Shown here piece by piece: positions 1-5,362 of a DNA stretch of 7,599 bases. Positions within the stretch are counted from its first letter, which is position 1. Each line of letters begins with the position of its first letter. The DNA is taken from contig JAJUJY010000186.1 of the NCBI GenBank assembly GCA_029265085.1, positions 1 to 7,599 on the forward strand, read 5' to 3'. The position numbers and the translations under genes were made by a program. Source of the stretch: Chloroflexota bacterium. Lineage in GTDB: Bacteria > Chloroflexota > Anaerolineae > Anaerolineales > Anaerolineaceae. The notes below the pieces were generated by a model. The model searched no databases. It saw only the letters and a program-made list of their open reading frames with translations, and was not told the DNA's origin.

Positions 1-18
1 CAAAAGTAAAATTTCCCC

Positions 19-32
19 AACCGTGAGCGGTT
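19..32. repeat. Short inverted repeat near the left edge
   Basis: AACCG-TGAG-CGGTT, a perfect 5-bp inverted repeat with a 4-nt spacer. It lies just downstream of the predicted start point of the minus-strand promoter at 47-75. It could be a small operator, for example for a LacI/GalR-type regulator of a sugar locus, or a 5'-UTR hairpin. Such a short repeat can easily arise by chance, so the call is weak. Confidence 0.25.
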
Positions 33-46
33 AGAAAAGTATCTCT

Positions 47-75
47 ATTGTAGTGTTATTCCAACGAAACATCAA
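47..75 (-). promoter_or_regulatory. Sigma70-type promoter reading out of the left edge
   Basis: On the minus strand TTGATG (70-75) and TACAAT (47-52) are separated by exactly 17 bp, close to the housekeeping consensus. The predicted start point is near base 40, so the transcript leaves the window at once and its gene is not visible. The promoter lies downstream of the sugar kinase on the same strand, so the next gene probably has its own transcript. I see no open reading frame in bases 1-132 on either strand and no convincing terminator for the kinase. Confidence 0.5.
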
Positions 76-132
76 CCTGAGCAACTTGAACATCGCAGAT
101 TCAATATTCAAGCTGCCCAGGGCTTTGGTTAT

Positions 133-1704
133 CTATTCCATCATTCCCAGCTGATTCGGCCCGGTAATCTTCTGCAATTCGTTGTATAAAGGCTGCAGCC
201 GGTCATACATCTTGCAATAAACATTTTTAAATAAAGCCCGGTATATGCGGTGAGCCGAGGCATCCGGTTCAAATGTATCCCCAAGGTGAGTCATTTTAGA
301 CACTGCGGTTTCAAAATTCGGGTACACATTCAGACCGACCGCCACATCAATTGCTGCGCCTAAACCAGACGCCTCATACACATGCGGGCGTGACACCGGA
401 ATCCCAAAAATATCCGCTGTAATTTGCATGGCACAACGGCTCTGGCTGCCGCCGCCCGCCACCCGAATTTCTGTAATTGGGACATGCGTGCGTCGTTCTG
501 TTCGTTCCGCTCCTTCAAGCAAAGCGTATCCCAGGCCTTCCAAAATGGCACGATAAAAATGTGCCCGGGTATGCACATCCCCAAAGCCAATGACTGCACC
601 CCGCGCTTCCGGTCCAGGAACTTTCAACCCTGGCGACCAATAGGGCTGCAGCACCAATCCATGAGACCCAGGTGGAACCTTTTCAACCAGTTGGTCAAAT
701 AAAGCTTCTGGCTCAACGCCCATTTCTTGTGCGCGCTGCTGTTCATGCAGACCAAATTCCTGTTTAAACCAGCTTACCATCCAGAATCCGCGATAAATCT
801 GCATTTCCAGTGTATATGCACCGGGAACTGCTGATGGATACGGCGGGATCATCGGGATTGCTTCCACATATTTGCGGTGGGTTGTGTTGATCGTTGCGGT
901 CGTGCCGTAGCTTAAGCAGCCAACATTCGGTTCCAAACATCCTGAGCCAATCACTTCACAGGCTTTATCAGCCGCCGCAGCCACGATAGGCAGTCCGACC
1001 GGTATCCCGGTCGCCTCTGCGGCCTCGGGACTGATTTCGCCCAAAATACCGGCGGCTGGAACCAGGTCCGGTAAAATTTTCGGGTCCATTGGCACAGCCT
1101 GCCACTTCCAATCCCCCTTACTAGCCCAACGCTGCTTTTTATAATCAAATGGGACATAACCAACCTGGCTGCTGACCGAATCGGTAAATTTGCCAGTCAT
1201 GCGGTAGGTGAGATAGCCCGAAAGGAACAAATATTTATGGGTATTTTTCCAAATATCCGGTTGGTTCGTCCGAATCCAATTACATTCTGCCTCTGCCTGA
1301 AGGTAGGCAACGGTACCGGTCATGCCGGTCAGTGCAAACCCCAGTCCCCACAAACCACCCACCGGAGGAAGGCCTTCTGTACGCCGCTGATCCAGCCAAA
1401 CCATCGCAGGCCGCAGGGGTTTTCCATTTTTATCCAGATTGATTAACGTACCCCGCTGGGTAGTAAGAGCAACTCCCACCAGGCTGCTTTTCAACTCAGG
1501 GGCTTTTTTCCACAATCCCTGGCAGGCTTCACAAACTGCGGTCCAAAATATTTCTGGATCTTGCTCTGCTAAACCAGGTGCCGTGCTGAAATAAGGTTCG
1601 ATGGGCACGCGATTCTTGGCCAGCAAATTGCCCTCAGGATCGAAGATTAATGCTCGCACACTCTGTGTGCCGTTGTCGATCGCCAGGAAGGTCTCTCCAG
1701 GCAT
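133..1704 (-). CDS. FGGY-family carbohydrate kinase
   Basis: The 523-residue product has the length and two-domain actin-like fold signatures of FGGY kinases, which transfer the ATP gamma-phosphate to a sugar or polyol in the cytoplasm. The N-terminal phosphate loop is DNGTQSVR (residues 10-17). Asp246 in [15 protein letters not shown] is the likely catalytic base. GTTA (267-270) and the C-terminal nucleotide-binding segment AGGGSQSR (416-423) with its downstream QITADIFG are intact. The start is set by GGAGG at 1711-1715, 6 nt before the ATG. The substrate cannot be read from sequence. The TQSVRA form of the phosphate loop, as I remember it, is shared with poorly characterised YgcE-like members and not with classical glycerol kinases. 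The gene stands alone, divergent from rarA, with no visible transporter or isomerase partner in the window. Confidence 0.93.
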   Translation of the reverse strand: MPGETFLAIDNGTQSVRALIFDPEGNLLAKNRVPIEPYFSTAPGLAEQDPEIFWTAVCEACQGLWKKAPELKSSLVGVALTTQRGTLINLDKNGKPLRPAMVWLDQRRTEGLPPVGGLWGLGFALTGMTGTVAYLQAEAECNWIRTNQPDIWKNTHKYLFLSGYLTYRMTGKFTDSVSSQVGYVPFDYKKQRWASKGDWKWQAVPMDPKILPDLVPAAGILGEISPEAAEATGIPVGLPIVAAAADKACEVIGSGCLEPNVGCLSYGTTATINTTHRKYVEAIPMIPPYPSAVPGAYTLEMQIYRGFWMVSWFKQEFGLHEQQRAQEMGVEPEALFDQLVEKVPPGSHGLVLQPYWSPGLKVPGPEARGAVIGFGDVHTRAHFYRAILEGLGYALLEGAERTERRTHVPITEIRVAGGGSQSRCAMQITADIFGIPVSRPHVYEASGLGAAIDVAVGLNVYPNFETAVSKMTHLGDTFEPDASAHRIYRALFKNVYCKMYDRLQPLYNELQKITGPNQLGMME

Positions 1705-1748
1705 ATTGATCCTCCGGTGGTAAGATGATGAGATTATCCCCCGCTCTG

Positions 1749-1757
1749 TTTATACCA
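1749..1757 (-). promoter_or_regulatory. Extended -10 promoter of the FGGY kinase
   Basis: On the minus strand TGGTATAAA matches an extended -10 element (TGnTATAAT). No good -35 lies at 16-18 bp, which is tolerated with an extended -10. The start point would be near 1742, giving a leader of roughly 38 nt that contains the GGAGG ribosome-binding site. The 152-bp gap to rarA holds both divergent promoters and nothing else I can recognise. Confidence 0.45.
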
Positions 1758-1841
1758 CTGAACGGGAAAAACTTCATCAAAAACAGAACATCATTCCCAT
1801 TCTCAATCGCTAGAATTTTATTTCTATTTTCTTGACGCCTG

Positions 1842-1850
1842 TGGTAGAAT
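1842..1850 (+). promoter_or_regulatory. Extended -10 promoter abutting the rarA start
   Basis: TGGTAGAAT matches the extended -10 TGnTATAAT and ends only 6 nt before the rarA ATG at 1857. Transcription would start at or next to the start codon. No Shine-Dalgarno sequence lies upstream of that ATG, so a leaderless mRNA is the simplest reading. TTGACG at 1832-1837 is too close (7 bp) to be its -35. Confidence 0.5.
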
Positions 1851-1856
1851 CATCCT

Positions 1857-3251
1857 ATGGACCTTTTTGAACATGCCATGCAAGAACGAATGCAGCAGGA
1901 AGCCCCCCTGGCTGCGCGGATGCGCCCGCGCACGCTGGATGAATTTGTAGGCCAGGAACATATTATTGGCCAGGGCAAACTCTTGCGCCGCGCCATCGAG
2001 GCTGACCGGGTCTTTTCTTCGATCCTTTTCTTTGGCCCACCCGGTACAGGGAAAACCACGTTAGCACAAATTATTGCCAATCACACCCAGGCTCATTTCG
2101 AGACAATTTCCGCTGTTCTGGCGGGGGTTGCAGAACTACGCCGTGTGATTGGTGAGGCAGCCGAACGACGGCGGCTCTACCGCAAACGCACAATTCTCTT
2201 TGTGGATGAGGTCCACCGCTGGAATAAAGCCCAACAAGATGCGCTGCTGCCTCACGTTGAATCCGGCATGGTTACCTTAATTGGTGCAACCACTGAGAAT
2301 CCCTATTTTGACGTAATCTCCGCGCTGGTATCTCGCTCCCGTGTATTTCAACTTGAGCCGCTGACCGAACCCCACCTGAATAAAATTATTGACCAGGCGC
2401 TTTCCGATCAGGAACGAGGGTACGGCAATCGGATGATCACACTGGAGGACGATGCCCGCCAACATCTCCTGCGCGTTTCTGGAGGTGATGGACGCAATCT
2501 GCTCAATGCGTTGGAATTGGCGGTTGAGACCACTGCGCCGCAAGCAGACGGGTCAATCTTAATTAACCTGGATGTTGCCCAGGAATCCATTCAAAAACGC
2601 GCCGTGCTGTATGATAAAAACGGCGATGCTCATTACGACACCATTTCCGCGTTTATCAAGTCTGTACGCGGCTCTGACCCGGATGCAGCGCTGTATTGGC
2701 TGGCCAAAATGCTGGCCGCTGGTGAAGACCCCCGCTTTATACTGCGCCGCTTAATCGTTTTATCGGGTGAAGATATCGGCCTGGCCGATCCGCACGCGCT
2801 GCAGGTTGCCACTTCAGCAGCCTACGCCTTTGAGTATATTGGTATGCCAGAAGGGATTTACCCGATTGCCGAGGCAACCCTGTACCTGGCAACCGCACCG
2901 AAATCGAATTCTACCGGCGCATTTTACCGCGCAAAGAATTGGATTGAAAACGAAGGATTGGACCCGGTACCCACTCACCTGATGGATTCCAACCGCGATG
3001 CAAAAGGGCTTGGGCACGGGCAAGGGTACCAGTACCCGCATGAATTTCCGGGACACTTTACCCCACAACAATATCTGCCCACCCGCCTGCTGGGTCACAC
3101 CTTTTACACACCATCTGACCAGGGCTATGAGGCACAAATCCTGGCTCGTTTGCAGCGATGGCGAGAAGCACAGGCAAATGGACTGGGACATTCAAACAAA
3201 GAACAGAACAAAAAAGGAAATGACAACACTCCTTCTGATCCGTCACGGTGA
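1857..3251 (+). CDS. rarA: Replication-associated recombination protein A (RarA/MgsA)
   Basis: This 464-residue AAA+ ATPase belongs to the clamp-loader-like RarA/Mgs1/WRNIP1 family, which acts in the cytoplasm at stalled replication forks. Visible motifs are Walker A GPPGTGKTT (60-68), Walker B ILFVDE (113-118), sensor 1 LIGATTENP (141-149), the arginine-finger region SRSR (159-162) and the sensor 2 region GGDGRNLLNALE (209-220). The C-terminal tetramerisation part includes LRRLIVLSGEDIGLADP (297-313) and YQYPHEFPGHF (391-401). The start MDLFEHA fits the family N-terminus as I remember it and follows an extended -10 promoter without a ribosome-binding site. Residues from about 441 on are polar and low-complexity. 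This tail overlaps the start of the next gene by 32 nt in another frame, so it is probably an unconserved run-on. First gene of a three-gene plus-strand cluster. Confidence 0.96.
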   Translation: MDLFEHAMQERMQQEAPLAARMRPRTLDEFVGQEHIIGQGKLLRRAIEADRVFSSILFFGPPGTGKTTLAQIIANHTQAHFETISAVLAGVAELRRVIGEAAERRRLYRKRTILFVDEVHRWNKAQQDALLPHVESGMVTLIGATTENPYFDVISALVSRSRVFQLEPLTEPHLNKIIDQALSDQERGYGNRMITLEDDARQHLLRVSGGDGRNLLNALELAVETTAPQADGSILINLDVAQESIQKRAVLYDKNGDAHYDTISAFIKSVRGSDPDAALYWLAKMLAAGEDPRFILRRLIVLSGEDIGLADPHALQVATSAAYAFEYIGMPEGIYPIAEATLYLATAPKSNSTGAFYRAKNWIENEGLDPVPTHLMDSNRDAKGLGHGQGYQYPHEFPGHFTPQQYLPTRLLGHTFYTPSDQGYEAQILARLQRWREAQANGLGHSNKEQNKKGNDNTPSDPSR

Positions 3252-3852
3252 AAATGACGTCATGTACCGGCGGTTAGCAGGCCGCTTGCCGGAGGTGCAT
3301 TTAAATGCCAAAGGCCGCCAACAGGCAGAGACCCTTGCGCAAGCACTGGCCAATGTTCCACTTCAAGCGATATATTCCAGCCCATTAGAACGGGCGGTTG
3401 AGACGGCTGAACCCTTAGCGCGCATCCACAACCTGACGGTTCAAATCCGGCCTGAATTGGCAGAAGTCAATTATGGCGCGTTTCAGGGACGCACCTACAA
3501 GCAGCTGCAGCGCCTGAAGTTATGGAAGCAGCTTCAAGAAGACCCCTCAGAGGTACGCTTCCCAGGCGGAGAAACCTTGCGCGAAGTACAGCAGCGCGTA
3601 ATGAATGAATTAAGTGGTCTATCCAACGGTTCAGAAGAAATCATTGCCTGCGTTGCTCACGGCGACATTGTCCGCCTTGCTGTAGCTTATTACCTGGGTG
3701 TAGCGCTCAAAGATTTTCAACGGCTGCATATTCACCCGGCCTCAGTTTCCGTGGTACATCTCAAAGATCATCAAGCGAAAATCCTGCACGTCAACCAGGT
3801 ATTTCATTTTGAATGGCCGCAAGAGAAAAAAGACCACAAACCCAGGCAGTAA
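3220..3852 (+). CDS. Histidine phosphatase family protein, MSMEG_4193-like
   Basis: The 210-residue product is a branch-1 histidine phosphatase (phosphoglycerate-mutase-like fold). It has the RHG motif at residues 8-10 with His9 as phospho-acceptor, a second phosphate-pocket arginine in SSPLERA (Arg58), the probable acid Glu82 in ELAEVNYG, and the distal His147 in VAHGD. RHGENDV, LAGRLPEVHLNAKG and RFPGGE resemble what I recall of the MSMEG_4193 putative phosphomutase family of Actinobacteria and Chloroflexi, whose substrate is unknown. The ATG at 3220 is chosen because the RHG motif normally lies within the first ten residues and AAAGGA directly precedes it, although the spacing is short. 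An in-frame ATG at 3178 would add 14 polar residues. The gene overlaps rarA by 32 nt, implying co-transcription and coupled translation. Confidence 0.88.
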   Translation: MTTLLLIRHGENDVMYRRLAGRLPEVHLNAKGRQQAETLAQALANVPLQAIYSSPLERAVETAEPLARIHNLTVQIRPELAEVNYGAFQGRTYKQLQRLKLWKQLQEDPSEVRFPGGETLREVQQRVMNELSGLSNGSEEIIACVAHGDIVRLAVAYYLGVALKDFQRLHIHPASVSVVHLKDHQAKILHVNQVFHFEWPQEKKDHKPRQ

Positions 3853-3854
3853 CG

Positions 3855-4211
3855 ATGGACTTAACTGGCAGCCAGGATCTTCTTCCAAACCAGGTAAAAG
3901 ATTTTATCCAAATGCATCCAAACCATATTTTGTTGGATGTGCGCGAACCGGTTGAACTGGCGATTGCACAGCTCCCCTTGCCTAATGTAAAAATTGCTCC
4001 ACTCAGTGATCTGGCTCGGCACGGTATCGCCGCATTACCAGAAGAAATGCAGGATCAAAATATCCCCATATTGGTTTTTTGTCACCACGGGCTCCGCAGT
4101 GCGCAGGTAGTGAGCTGGCTCAACTCGTTAGGTTACAGGCAAGTTTATAACCTGGCAGGCGGGATTGATGGTTACGCCCGCCAGGTTGATCCATCGGTTC
4201 GATTGTATTAA
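3855..4211 (+). CDS. Single-domain rhodanese-like sulfurtransferase
   Basis: The 118-residue protein is one complete rhodanese domain of GlpE-like size. LLDVREPVEL (26-35) is the conserved substrate-side motif. The active-site loop is CHHGLRS (76-82) with Cys76 as the persulfide-carrying residue, and NLAGGIDGYA (99-108) is the C-terminal signature. The six-residue loop starting with Cys fits sulfur transfer; seven residues would suggest a Cdc25-type phosphatase. No signal peptide is seen, so it is cytosolic. The ATG at 3855, 3 nt after the phosphatase stop codon, is preferred over the in-frame ATG at 3813, which lacks a ribosome-binding site and lies inside the preceding gene. Its stop codon overlaps that of the convergent thioredoxin gene, and no terminator lies between them. 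The sulfur donor and acceptor are unknown; the neighbouring thioredoxin is a candidate reductant. Confidence 0.9.
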   Translation: MDLTGSQDLLPNQVKDFIQMHPNHILLDVREPVELAIAQLPLPNVKIAPLSDLARHGIAALPEEMQDQNIPILVFCHHGLRSAQVVSWLNSLGYRQVYNLAGGIDGYARQVDPSVRLY

Positions 4212-4615
4212 GTCACTTTTTGAAGCTGTTCTACCAGCTTTTCCGCTCGAGTCACTCCGTGATTCACAAAACGTGCCTGCCCCTGGCGATCGAGGATGAA
4301 AGTTGTGGGAACACTCATCACCCCCCACTGGCCTGCAATCTCCGGTTGGGCTGCTGCGTTTACTTCAATGACCTGTAATTTTGGGCCAAACAAATCCTTC
4401 ACCTTGGATAAGGCCGGACGTTGAATGGTTTTACAAGGTGCGCATTCCGGGGTTGTGAAATATAAAATCGCTGGGGTTCCCCGACGAATCCCGATTAAAG
4501 TTCCCTTCCGGCCTGCCCGTGAGAGGATCACTCGATTAACCAGAATGTACACCAACAGGGCAGCCGCAATGATCCCAATCGTCCAGAGTAAACGATCAAA
4601 CAACAAATCACTCAT
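4208..4615 (-). CDS. Membrane-anchored thioredoxin-fold protein
   Basis: The 135-residue product starts with one membrane segment at about residues 11-31, followed by positive residues (NRVILSRAGRK), and then a thioredoxin domain. The redox motif is CAPC (58-61), within YFTTPECAPCK. The cis-proline loop is SVPTTF (101-106, Pro103). Membrane topology cannot be settled from sequence. The positive residues after the helix favour a cytoplasmic thioredoxin domain by the positive-inside rule, with the short N-terminus outside. Its ATG overlaps the TGA of the DUF4395 gene as ATGA, and GGGAGG lies 4 nt upstream, so the two are translationally coupled. The predicted role is thiol-disulfide exchange with the DUF4395 partner or a sulfur carrier. 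The active-site dipeptide Ala-Pro differs from the Gly-Pro of classical thioredoxins. Confidence 0.88.
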   Translation of the reverse strand: MSDLLFDRLLWTIGIIAAALLVYILVNRVILSRAGRKGTLIGIRRGTPAILYFTTPECAPCKTIQRPALSKVKDLFGPKLQVIEVNAAAQPEIAGQWGVMSVPTTFILDRQGQARFVNHGVTRAEKLVEQLQKVT

Positions 4616-5097
4616 GATTCCTCCCGTTTCGGACGCAGCCCAGGAAAGACACCGGGCGGTGGTGTTTGGCTAAATCCGGGCAGTCCCAGCCGGTTGAACC
4701 AATAATATACTGCGCAGCCAACACAAAATCCGCCGAACAAATTCAACGCAGCCAATCCTGCCACCAGCCAGCTCAGCCCCCACCCCAAACCAGAGATACC
4801 GGACAACAACAAAATGGCAGCCGTTGCCAGAACCGTTCCACCAAATCCCTGCGCAAAACGATGCGGCTGAGGATGGTCTAACAGCACATCCGGTTTCAGC
4901 GCCCCGGCCGGTTTTAACACAGCTGTATAGAGAAATCCAAAACCAGGACGGCCAAAGGCTGTACCAGCTAACATAACAAACGCTGTGATACCAACCACCC
5001 AGCTTAAATCAAACAGAAAGGCCAAGACCAGGAGAATGATGATCACAGCTTGATTGGTACGCATGGCCTGATGATCAATTTTTTGTAACCCATTCAT
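4612..5097 (-). CDS. DUF4395 family membrane protein
   Basis: This 161-residue protein has about four membrane segments (roughly 16-30, 32-48, 86-104 and 106-124). It shows features I associate with DUF4395: an early NQ (15-16), HPQPHRFAQ (75-83), and GFCVGC (123-128) in the last membrane segment. The pair Cys125/Cys128 forms a CxxC in a membrane helix. The biochemical function of the family is, to my knowledge, not established. The start ATG at 5097 is set by AAGGAG 8 nt upstream; the frame is open to 5166 but that extension is leader sequence. The gene is coupled to the thioredoxin gene by an ATGA overlap. By analogy with CcdA- or MauE-like membrane thiol proteins it may pass reducing equivalents to or from the thioredoxin (inference). 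Transcription appears to be controlled by the attenuator at 5172-5303. Confidence 0.85.
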   Translation of the reverse strand: MNGLQKIDHQAMRTNQAVIIILLVLAFLFDLSWVVGITAFVMLAGTAFGRPGFGFLYTAVLKPAGALKPDVLLDHPQPHRFAQGFGGTVLATAAILLLSGISGLGWGLSWLVAGLAALNLFGGFCVGCAVYYWFNRLGLPGFSQTPPPGVFPGLRPKREES

Positions 5098-5118
5098 CGG
5101 AACTACTCCTTTTACCAT

Positions 5119-5150
5119 TAAGATCTGATCCAAATAAGATCTGATCCAAA
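5119..5150. repeat. Perfect 16-bp tandem duplication in the DUF4395 leader
   Basis: TAAGATCTGATCCAAA occurs twice head-to-tail (5119-5134 and 5135-5150) without mismatch. It lies between the intrinsic terminator and the DUF4395 ribosome-binding site. AGATCT within each copy is a 6-bp palindrome. A recent slippage duplication is the simplest explanation; a spacing or regulator-binding function is possible but unsupported. Confidence 0.95.
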
Positions 5151-5171
5151 ACAAAATCGCAGCCAATTAAC

Positions 5172-5222
5172 AAAAAAAGCGGCTGAGCCCATATAGAATC
5201 AACCAGGGGCTGCAACCGCTTT
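5172..5222 (-). terminator. Intrinsic terminator in the DUF4395-thioredoxin leader
   Basis: On the minus strand the arms 5222-5207 and 5190-5176 form a 15-bp stem (one G-T wobble, one bulged C at 5212) around a 16-nt loop. Seven T residues (5178-5172) overlap the base of the stem and follow it. This is a canonical Rho-independent terminator. It lies after the 20-codon reading frame and 75 nt before the DUF4395 start, so it is in position to act as an attenuator. It would also stop read-through from dedA. Confidence 0.85.
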
Positions 5223-5274
5223 CCGTCGTTTTTGGATAATTTATTCCCTGCTCACGGCGGCGGTTAACTGCCCC
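5206..5274 (-). promoter_or_regulatory. Predicted antiterminator pairing
   Basis: Leader segment 5274-5260, codons 10-15 of the short reading frame, is complementary to 5219-5206 in the terminator 5' arm. GGGGC pairs with GCCCC, an A-A mismatch follows, then a G-C pair and a T-G wobble, one bulged T, and AACCGC pairs with GCGGTT. That makes 13 pairs in a nearly continuous duplex, mutually exclusive with the terminator. A ribosome stalled at the Cys codons (5291-5283) would leave most of this segment free; one that reaches the stop codon would cover it. The pairing was derived by hand, without computed energies. Confidence 0.65.
5231..5243. repeat. 13-bp direct repeat, copy A (at the uORF stop)
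   Basis: TTTGGATAATTTA on the plus strand (TAAATTATCCAAA in the leader RNA), identical to 5318-5330. The first three leader bases of this copy are the uORF stop codon. The two copies flank the uORF with 74 bp between them. Confidence 0.85.
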
Positions 5275-5303
5275 CGGCGCAGACAGATGCAATAAATAGA
5301 CAT
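5241..5303 (-). CDS. Cys-containing leader peptide (putative attenuator uORF)
   Basis: A 20-codon frame encodes MSIYCICLRR-GQLTAAVSRE and ends in TAA at 5243-5241. AGGA at 5315-5312 lies 8 nt before the ATG, a proper ribosome-binding site. The predicted transcription start is about 25 nt upstream. Cys codons TGC and TGT are at positions 5 and 7, two of twenty, which is high for so rare an amino acid. The frame lies entirely between the promoter in the dedA tail and the terminator, and its second half provides the antiterminator strand. Its role is probably translation itself, not the peptide. Cysteine-responsive short ORFs before sulfur-related operons are known in mycobacteria; this one is not leaderless and has only two Cys codons. 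Chance occurrence of a 20-codon ORF is possible, but the position and pairing argue against it. Confidence 0.65.
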   Translation of the reverse strand: MSIYCICLRRGQLTAAVSRE

Positions 5304-5312
5304 GGTCTATTT
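5294..5312. promoter_or_regulatory. Perfect 8-bp palindrome over the uORF start
   Basis: AAATAGAC-ATG-GTCTATTT is a perfect inverted repeat with 8-bp arms and a 3-nt centre, reaching from the uORF ribosome-binding site to its fourth codon. As RNA it would form a small hairpin that partly masks the uORF start codon. As DNA it would suit a dimeric repressor just downstream of the promoter. I cannot tell which, and no known operator is recognised. Confidence 0.5.
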
Positions 5313-5317
5313 CCTAA

Positions 5318-5330
5318 TTTGGATAATTTA
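5318..5330. repeat. 13-bp direct repeat, copy B (before the uORF)
   Basis: Second perfect copy of TTTGGATAATTTA. It covers the predicted transcription start of the DUF4395 leader and ends just before the uORF ribosome-binding site. It may be a remnant of duplication or a regulator site; no known motif is recognised. Confidence 0.85.
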
Positions 5331-5334
5331 GATA

Positions 5335-5362
5335 ATTATATATAAAATTACTCAATTTTCAA
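5335..5362 (-). promoter_or_regulatory. Promoter of the DUF4395-thioredoxin operon
   Basis: On the minus strand TTGAAA (5357-5362) and TATAAT (5335-5340) are 16 bp apart; the -10 matches consensus exactly. The -35 lies in the last codons of dedA. The predicted start near 5328 gives a leader of about 230 nt before the DUF4395 ATG. The surrounding AT-rich tract (5313-5350) fits a promoter. Confidence 0.6.

Noticed and set aside
1832..1850. TTGACG/TAGAAT as an ordinary -35/-10 pair for rarA
   Set aside because: The spacer is only 7 bp, so the two cannot work together; the extended -10 alone is the better reading.
2814..3191. Minus-strand reading frame of 125 codons within rarA
   Set aside because: It is a shadow of a strongly conserved plus-strand gene, with no ribosome-binding site or recognisable protein features.
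2998..3219. Long upstream extension of the phosphatase inside rarA
   Set aside because: This part is the shifted frame of conserved RarA sequence; the RHG motif should lie at the N-terminus.
3813..3854. Earlier ATG for the rhodanese
   Set aside because: It lies inside the phosphatase frame without a ribosome-binding site, and adds polar residues outside the domain.
5098..5166. N-terminal extension of the DUF4395 protein by 23 residues
   Set aside because: It would be translated across the tandem repeat and the ribosome-binding site that serves the ATG at 5097; no ribosome-binding site precedes the upstream start.
5119..5330. Repeats around 5119-5330 as a CRISPR array or TPP riboswitch
   Set aside because: Only two copies of each short unit without regular spacers, and fragments such as GGCTGAG lack the rest of the TPP consensus; the attenuator explains the region better.
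5172..5340. T-box leader for cysteine
   Set aside because: No TGGNACCGCG-type antiterminator bulge or specifier stem is present; the coding potential and pairing fit ribosome-mediated attenuation.
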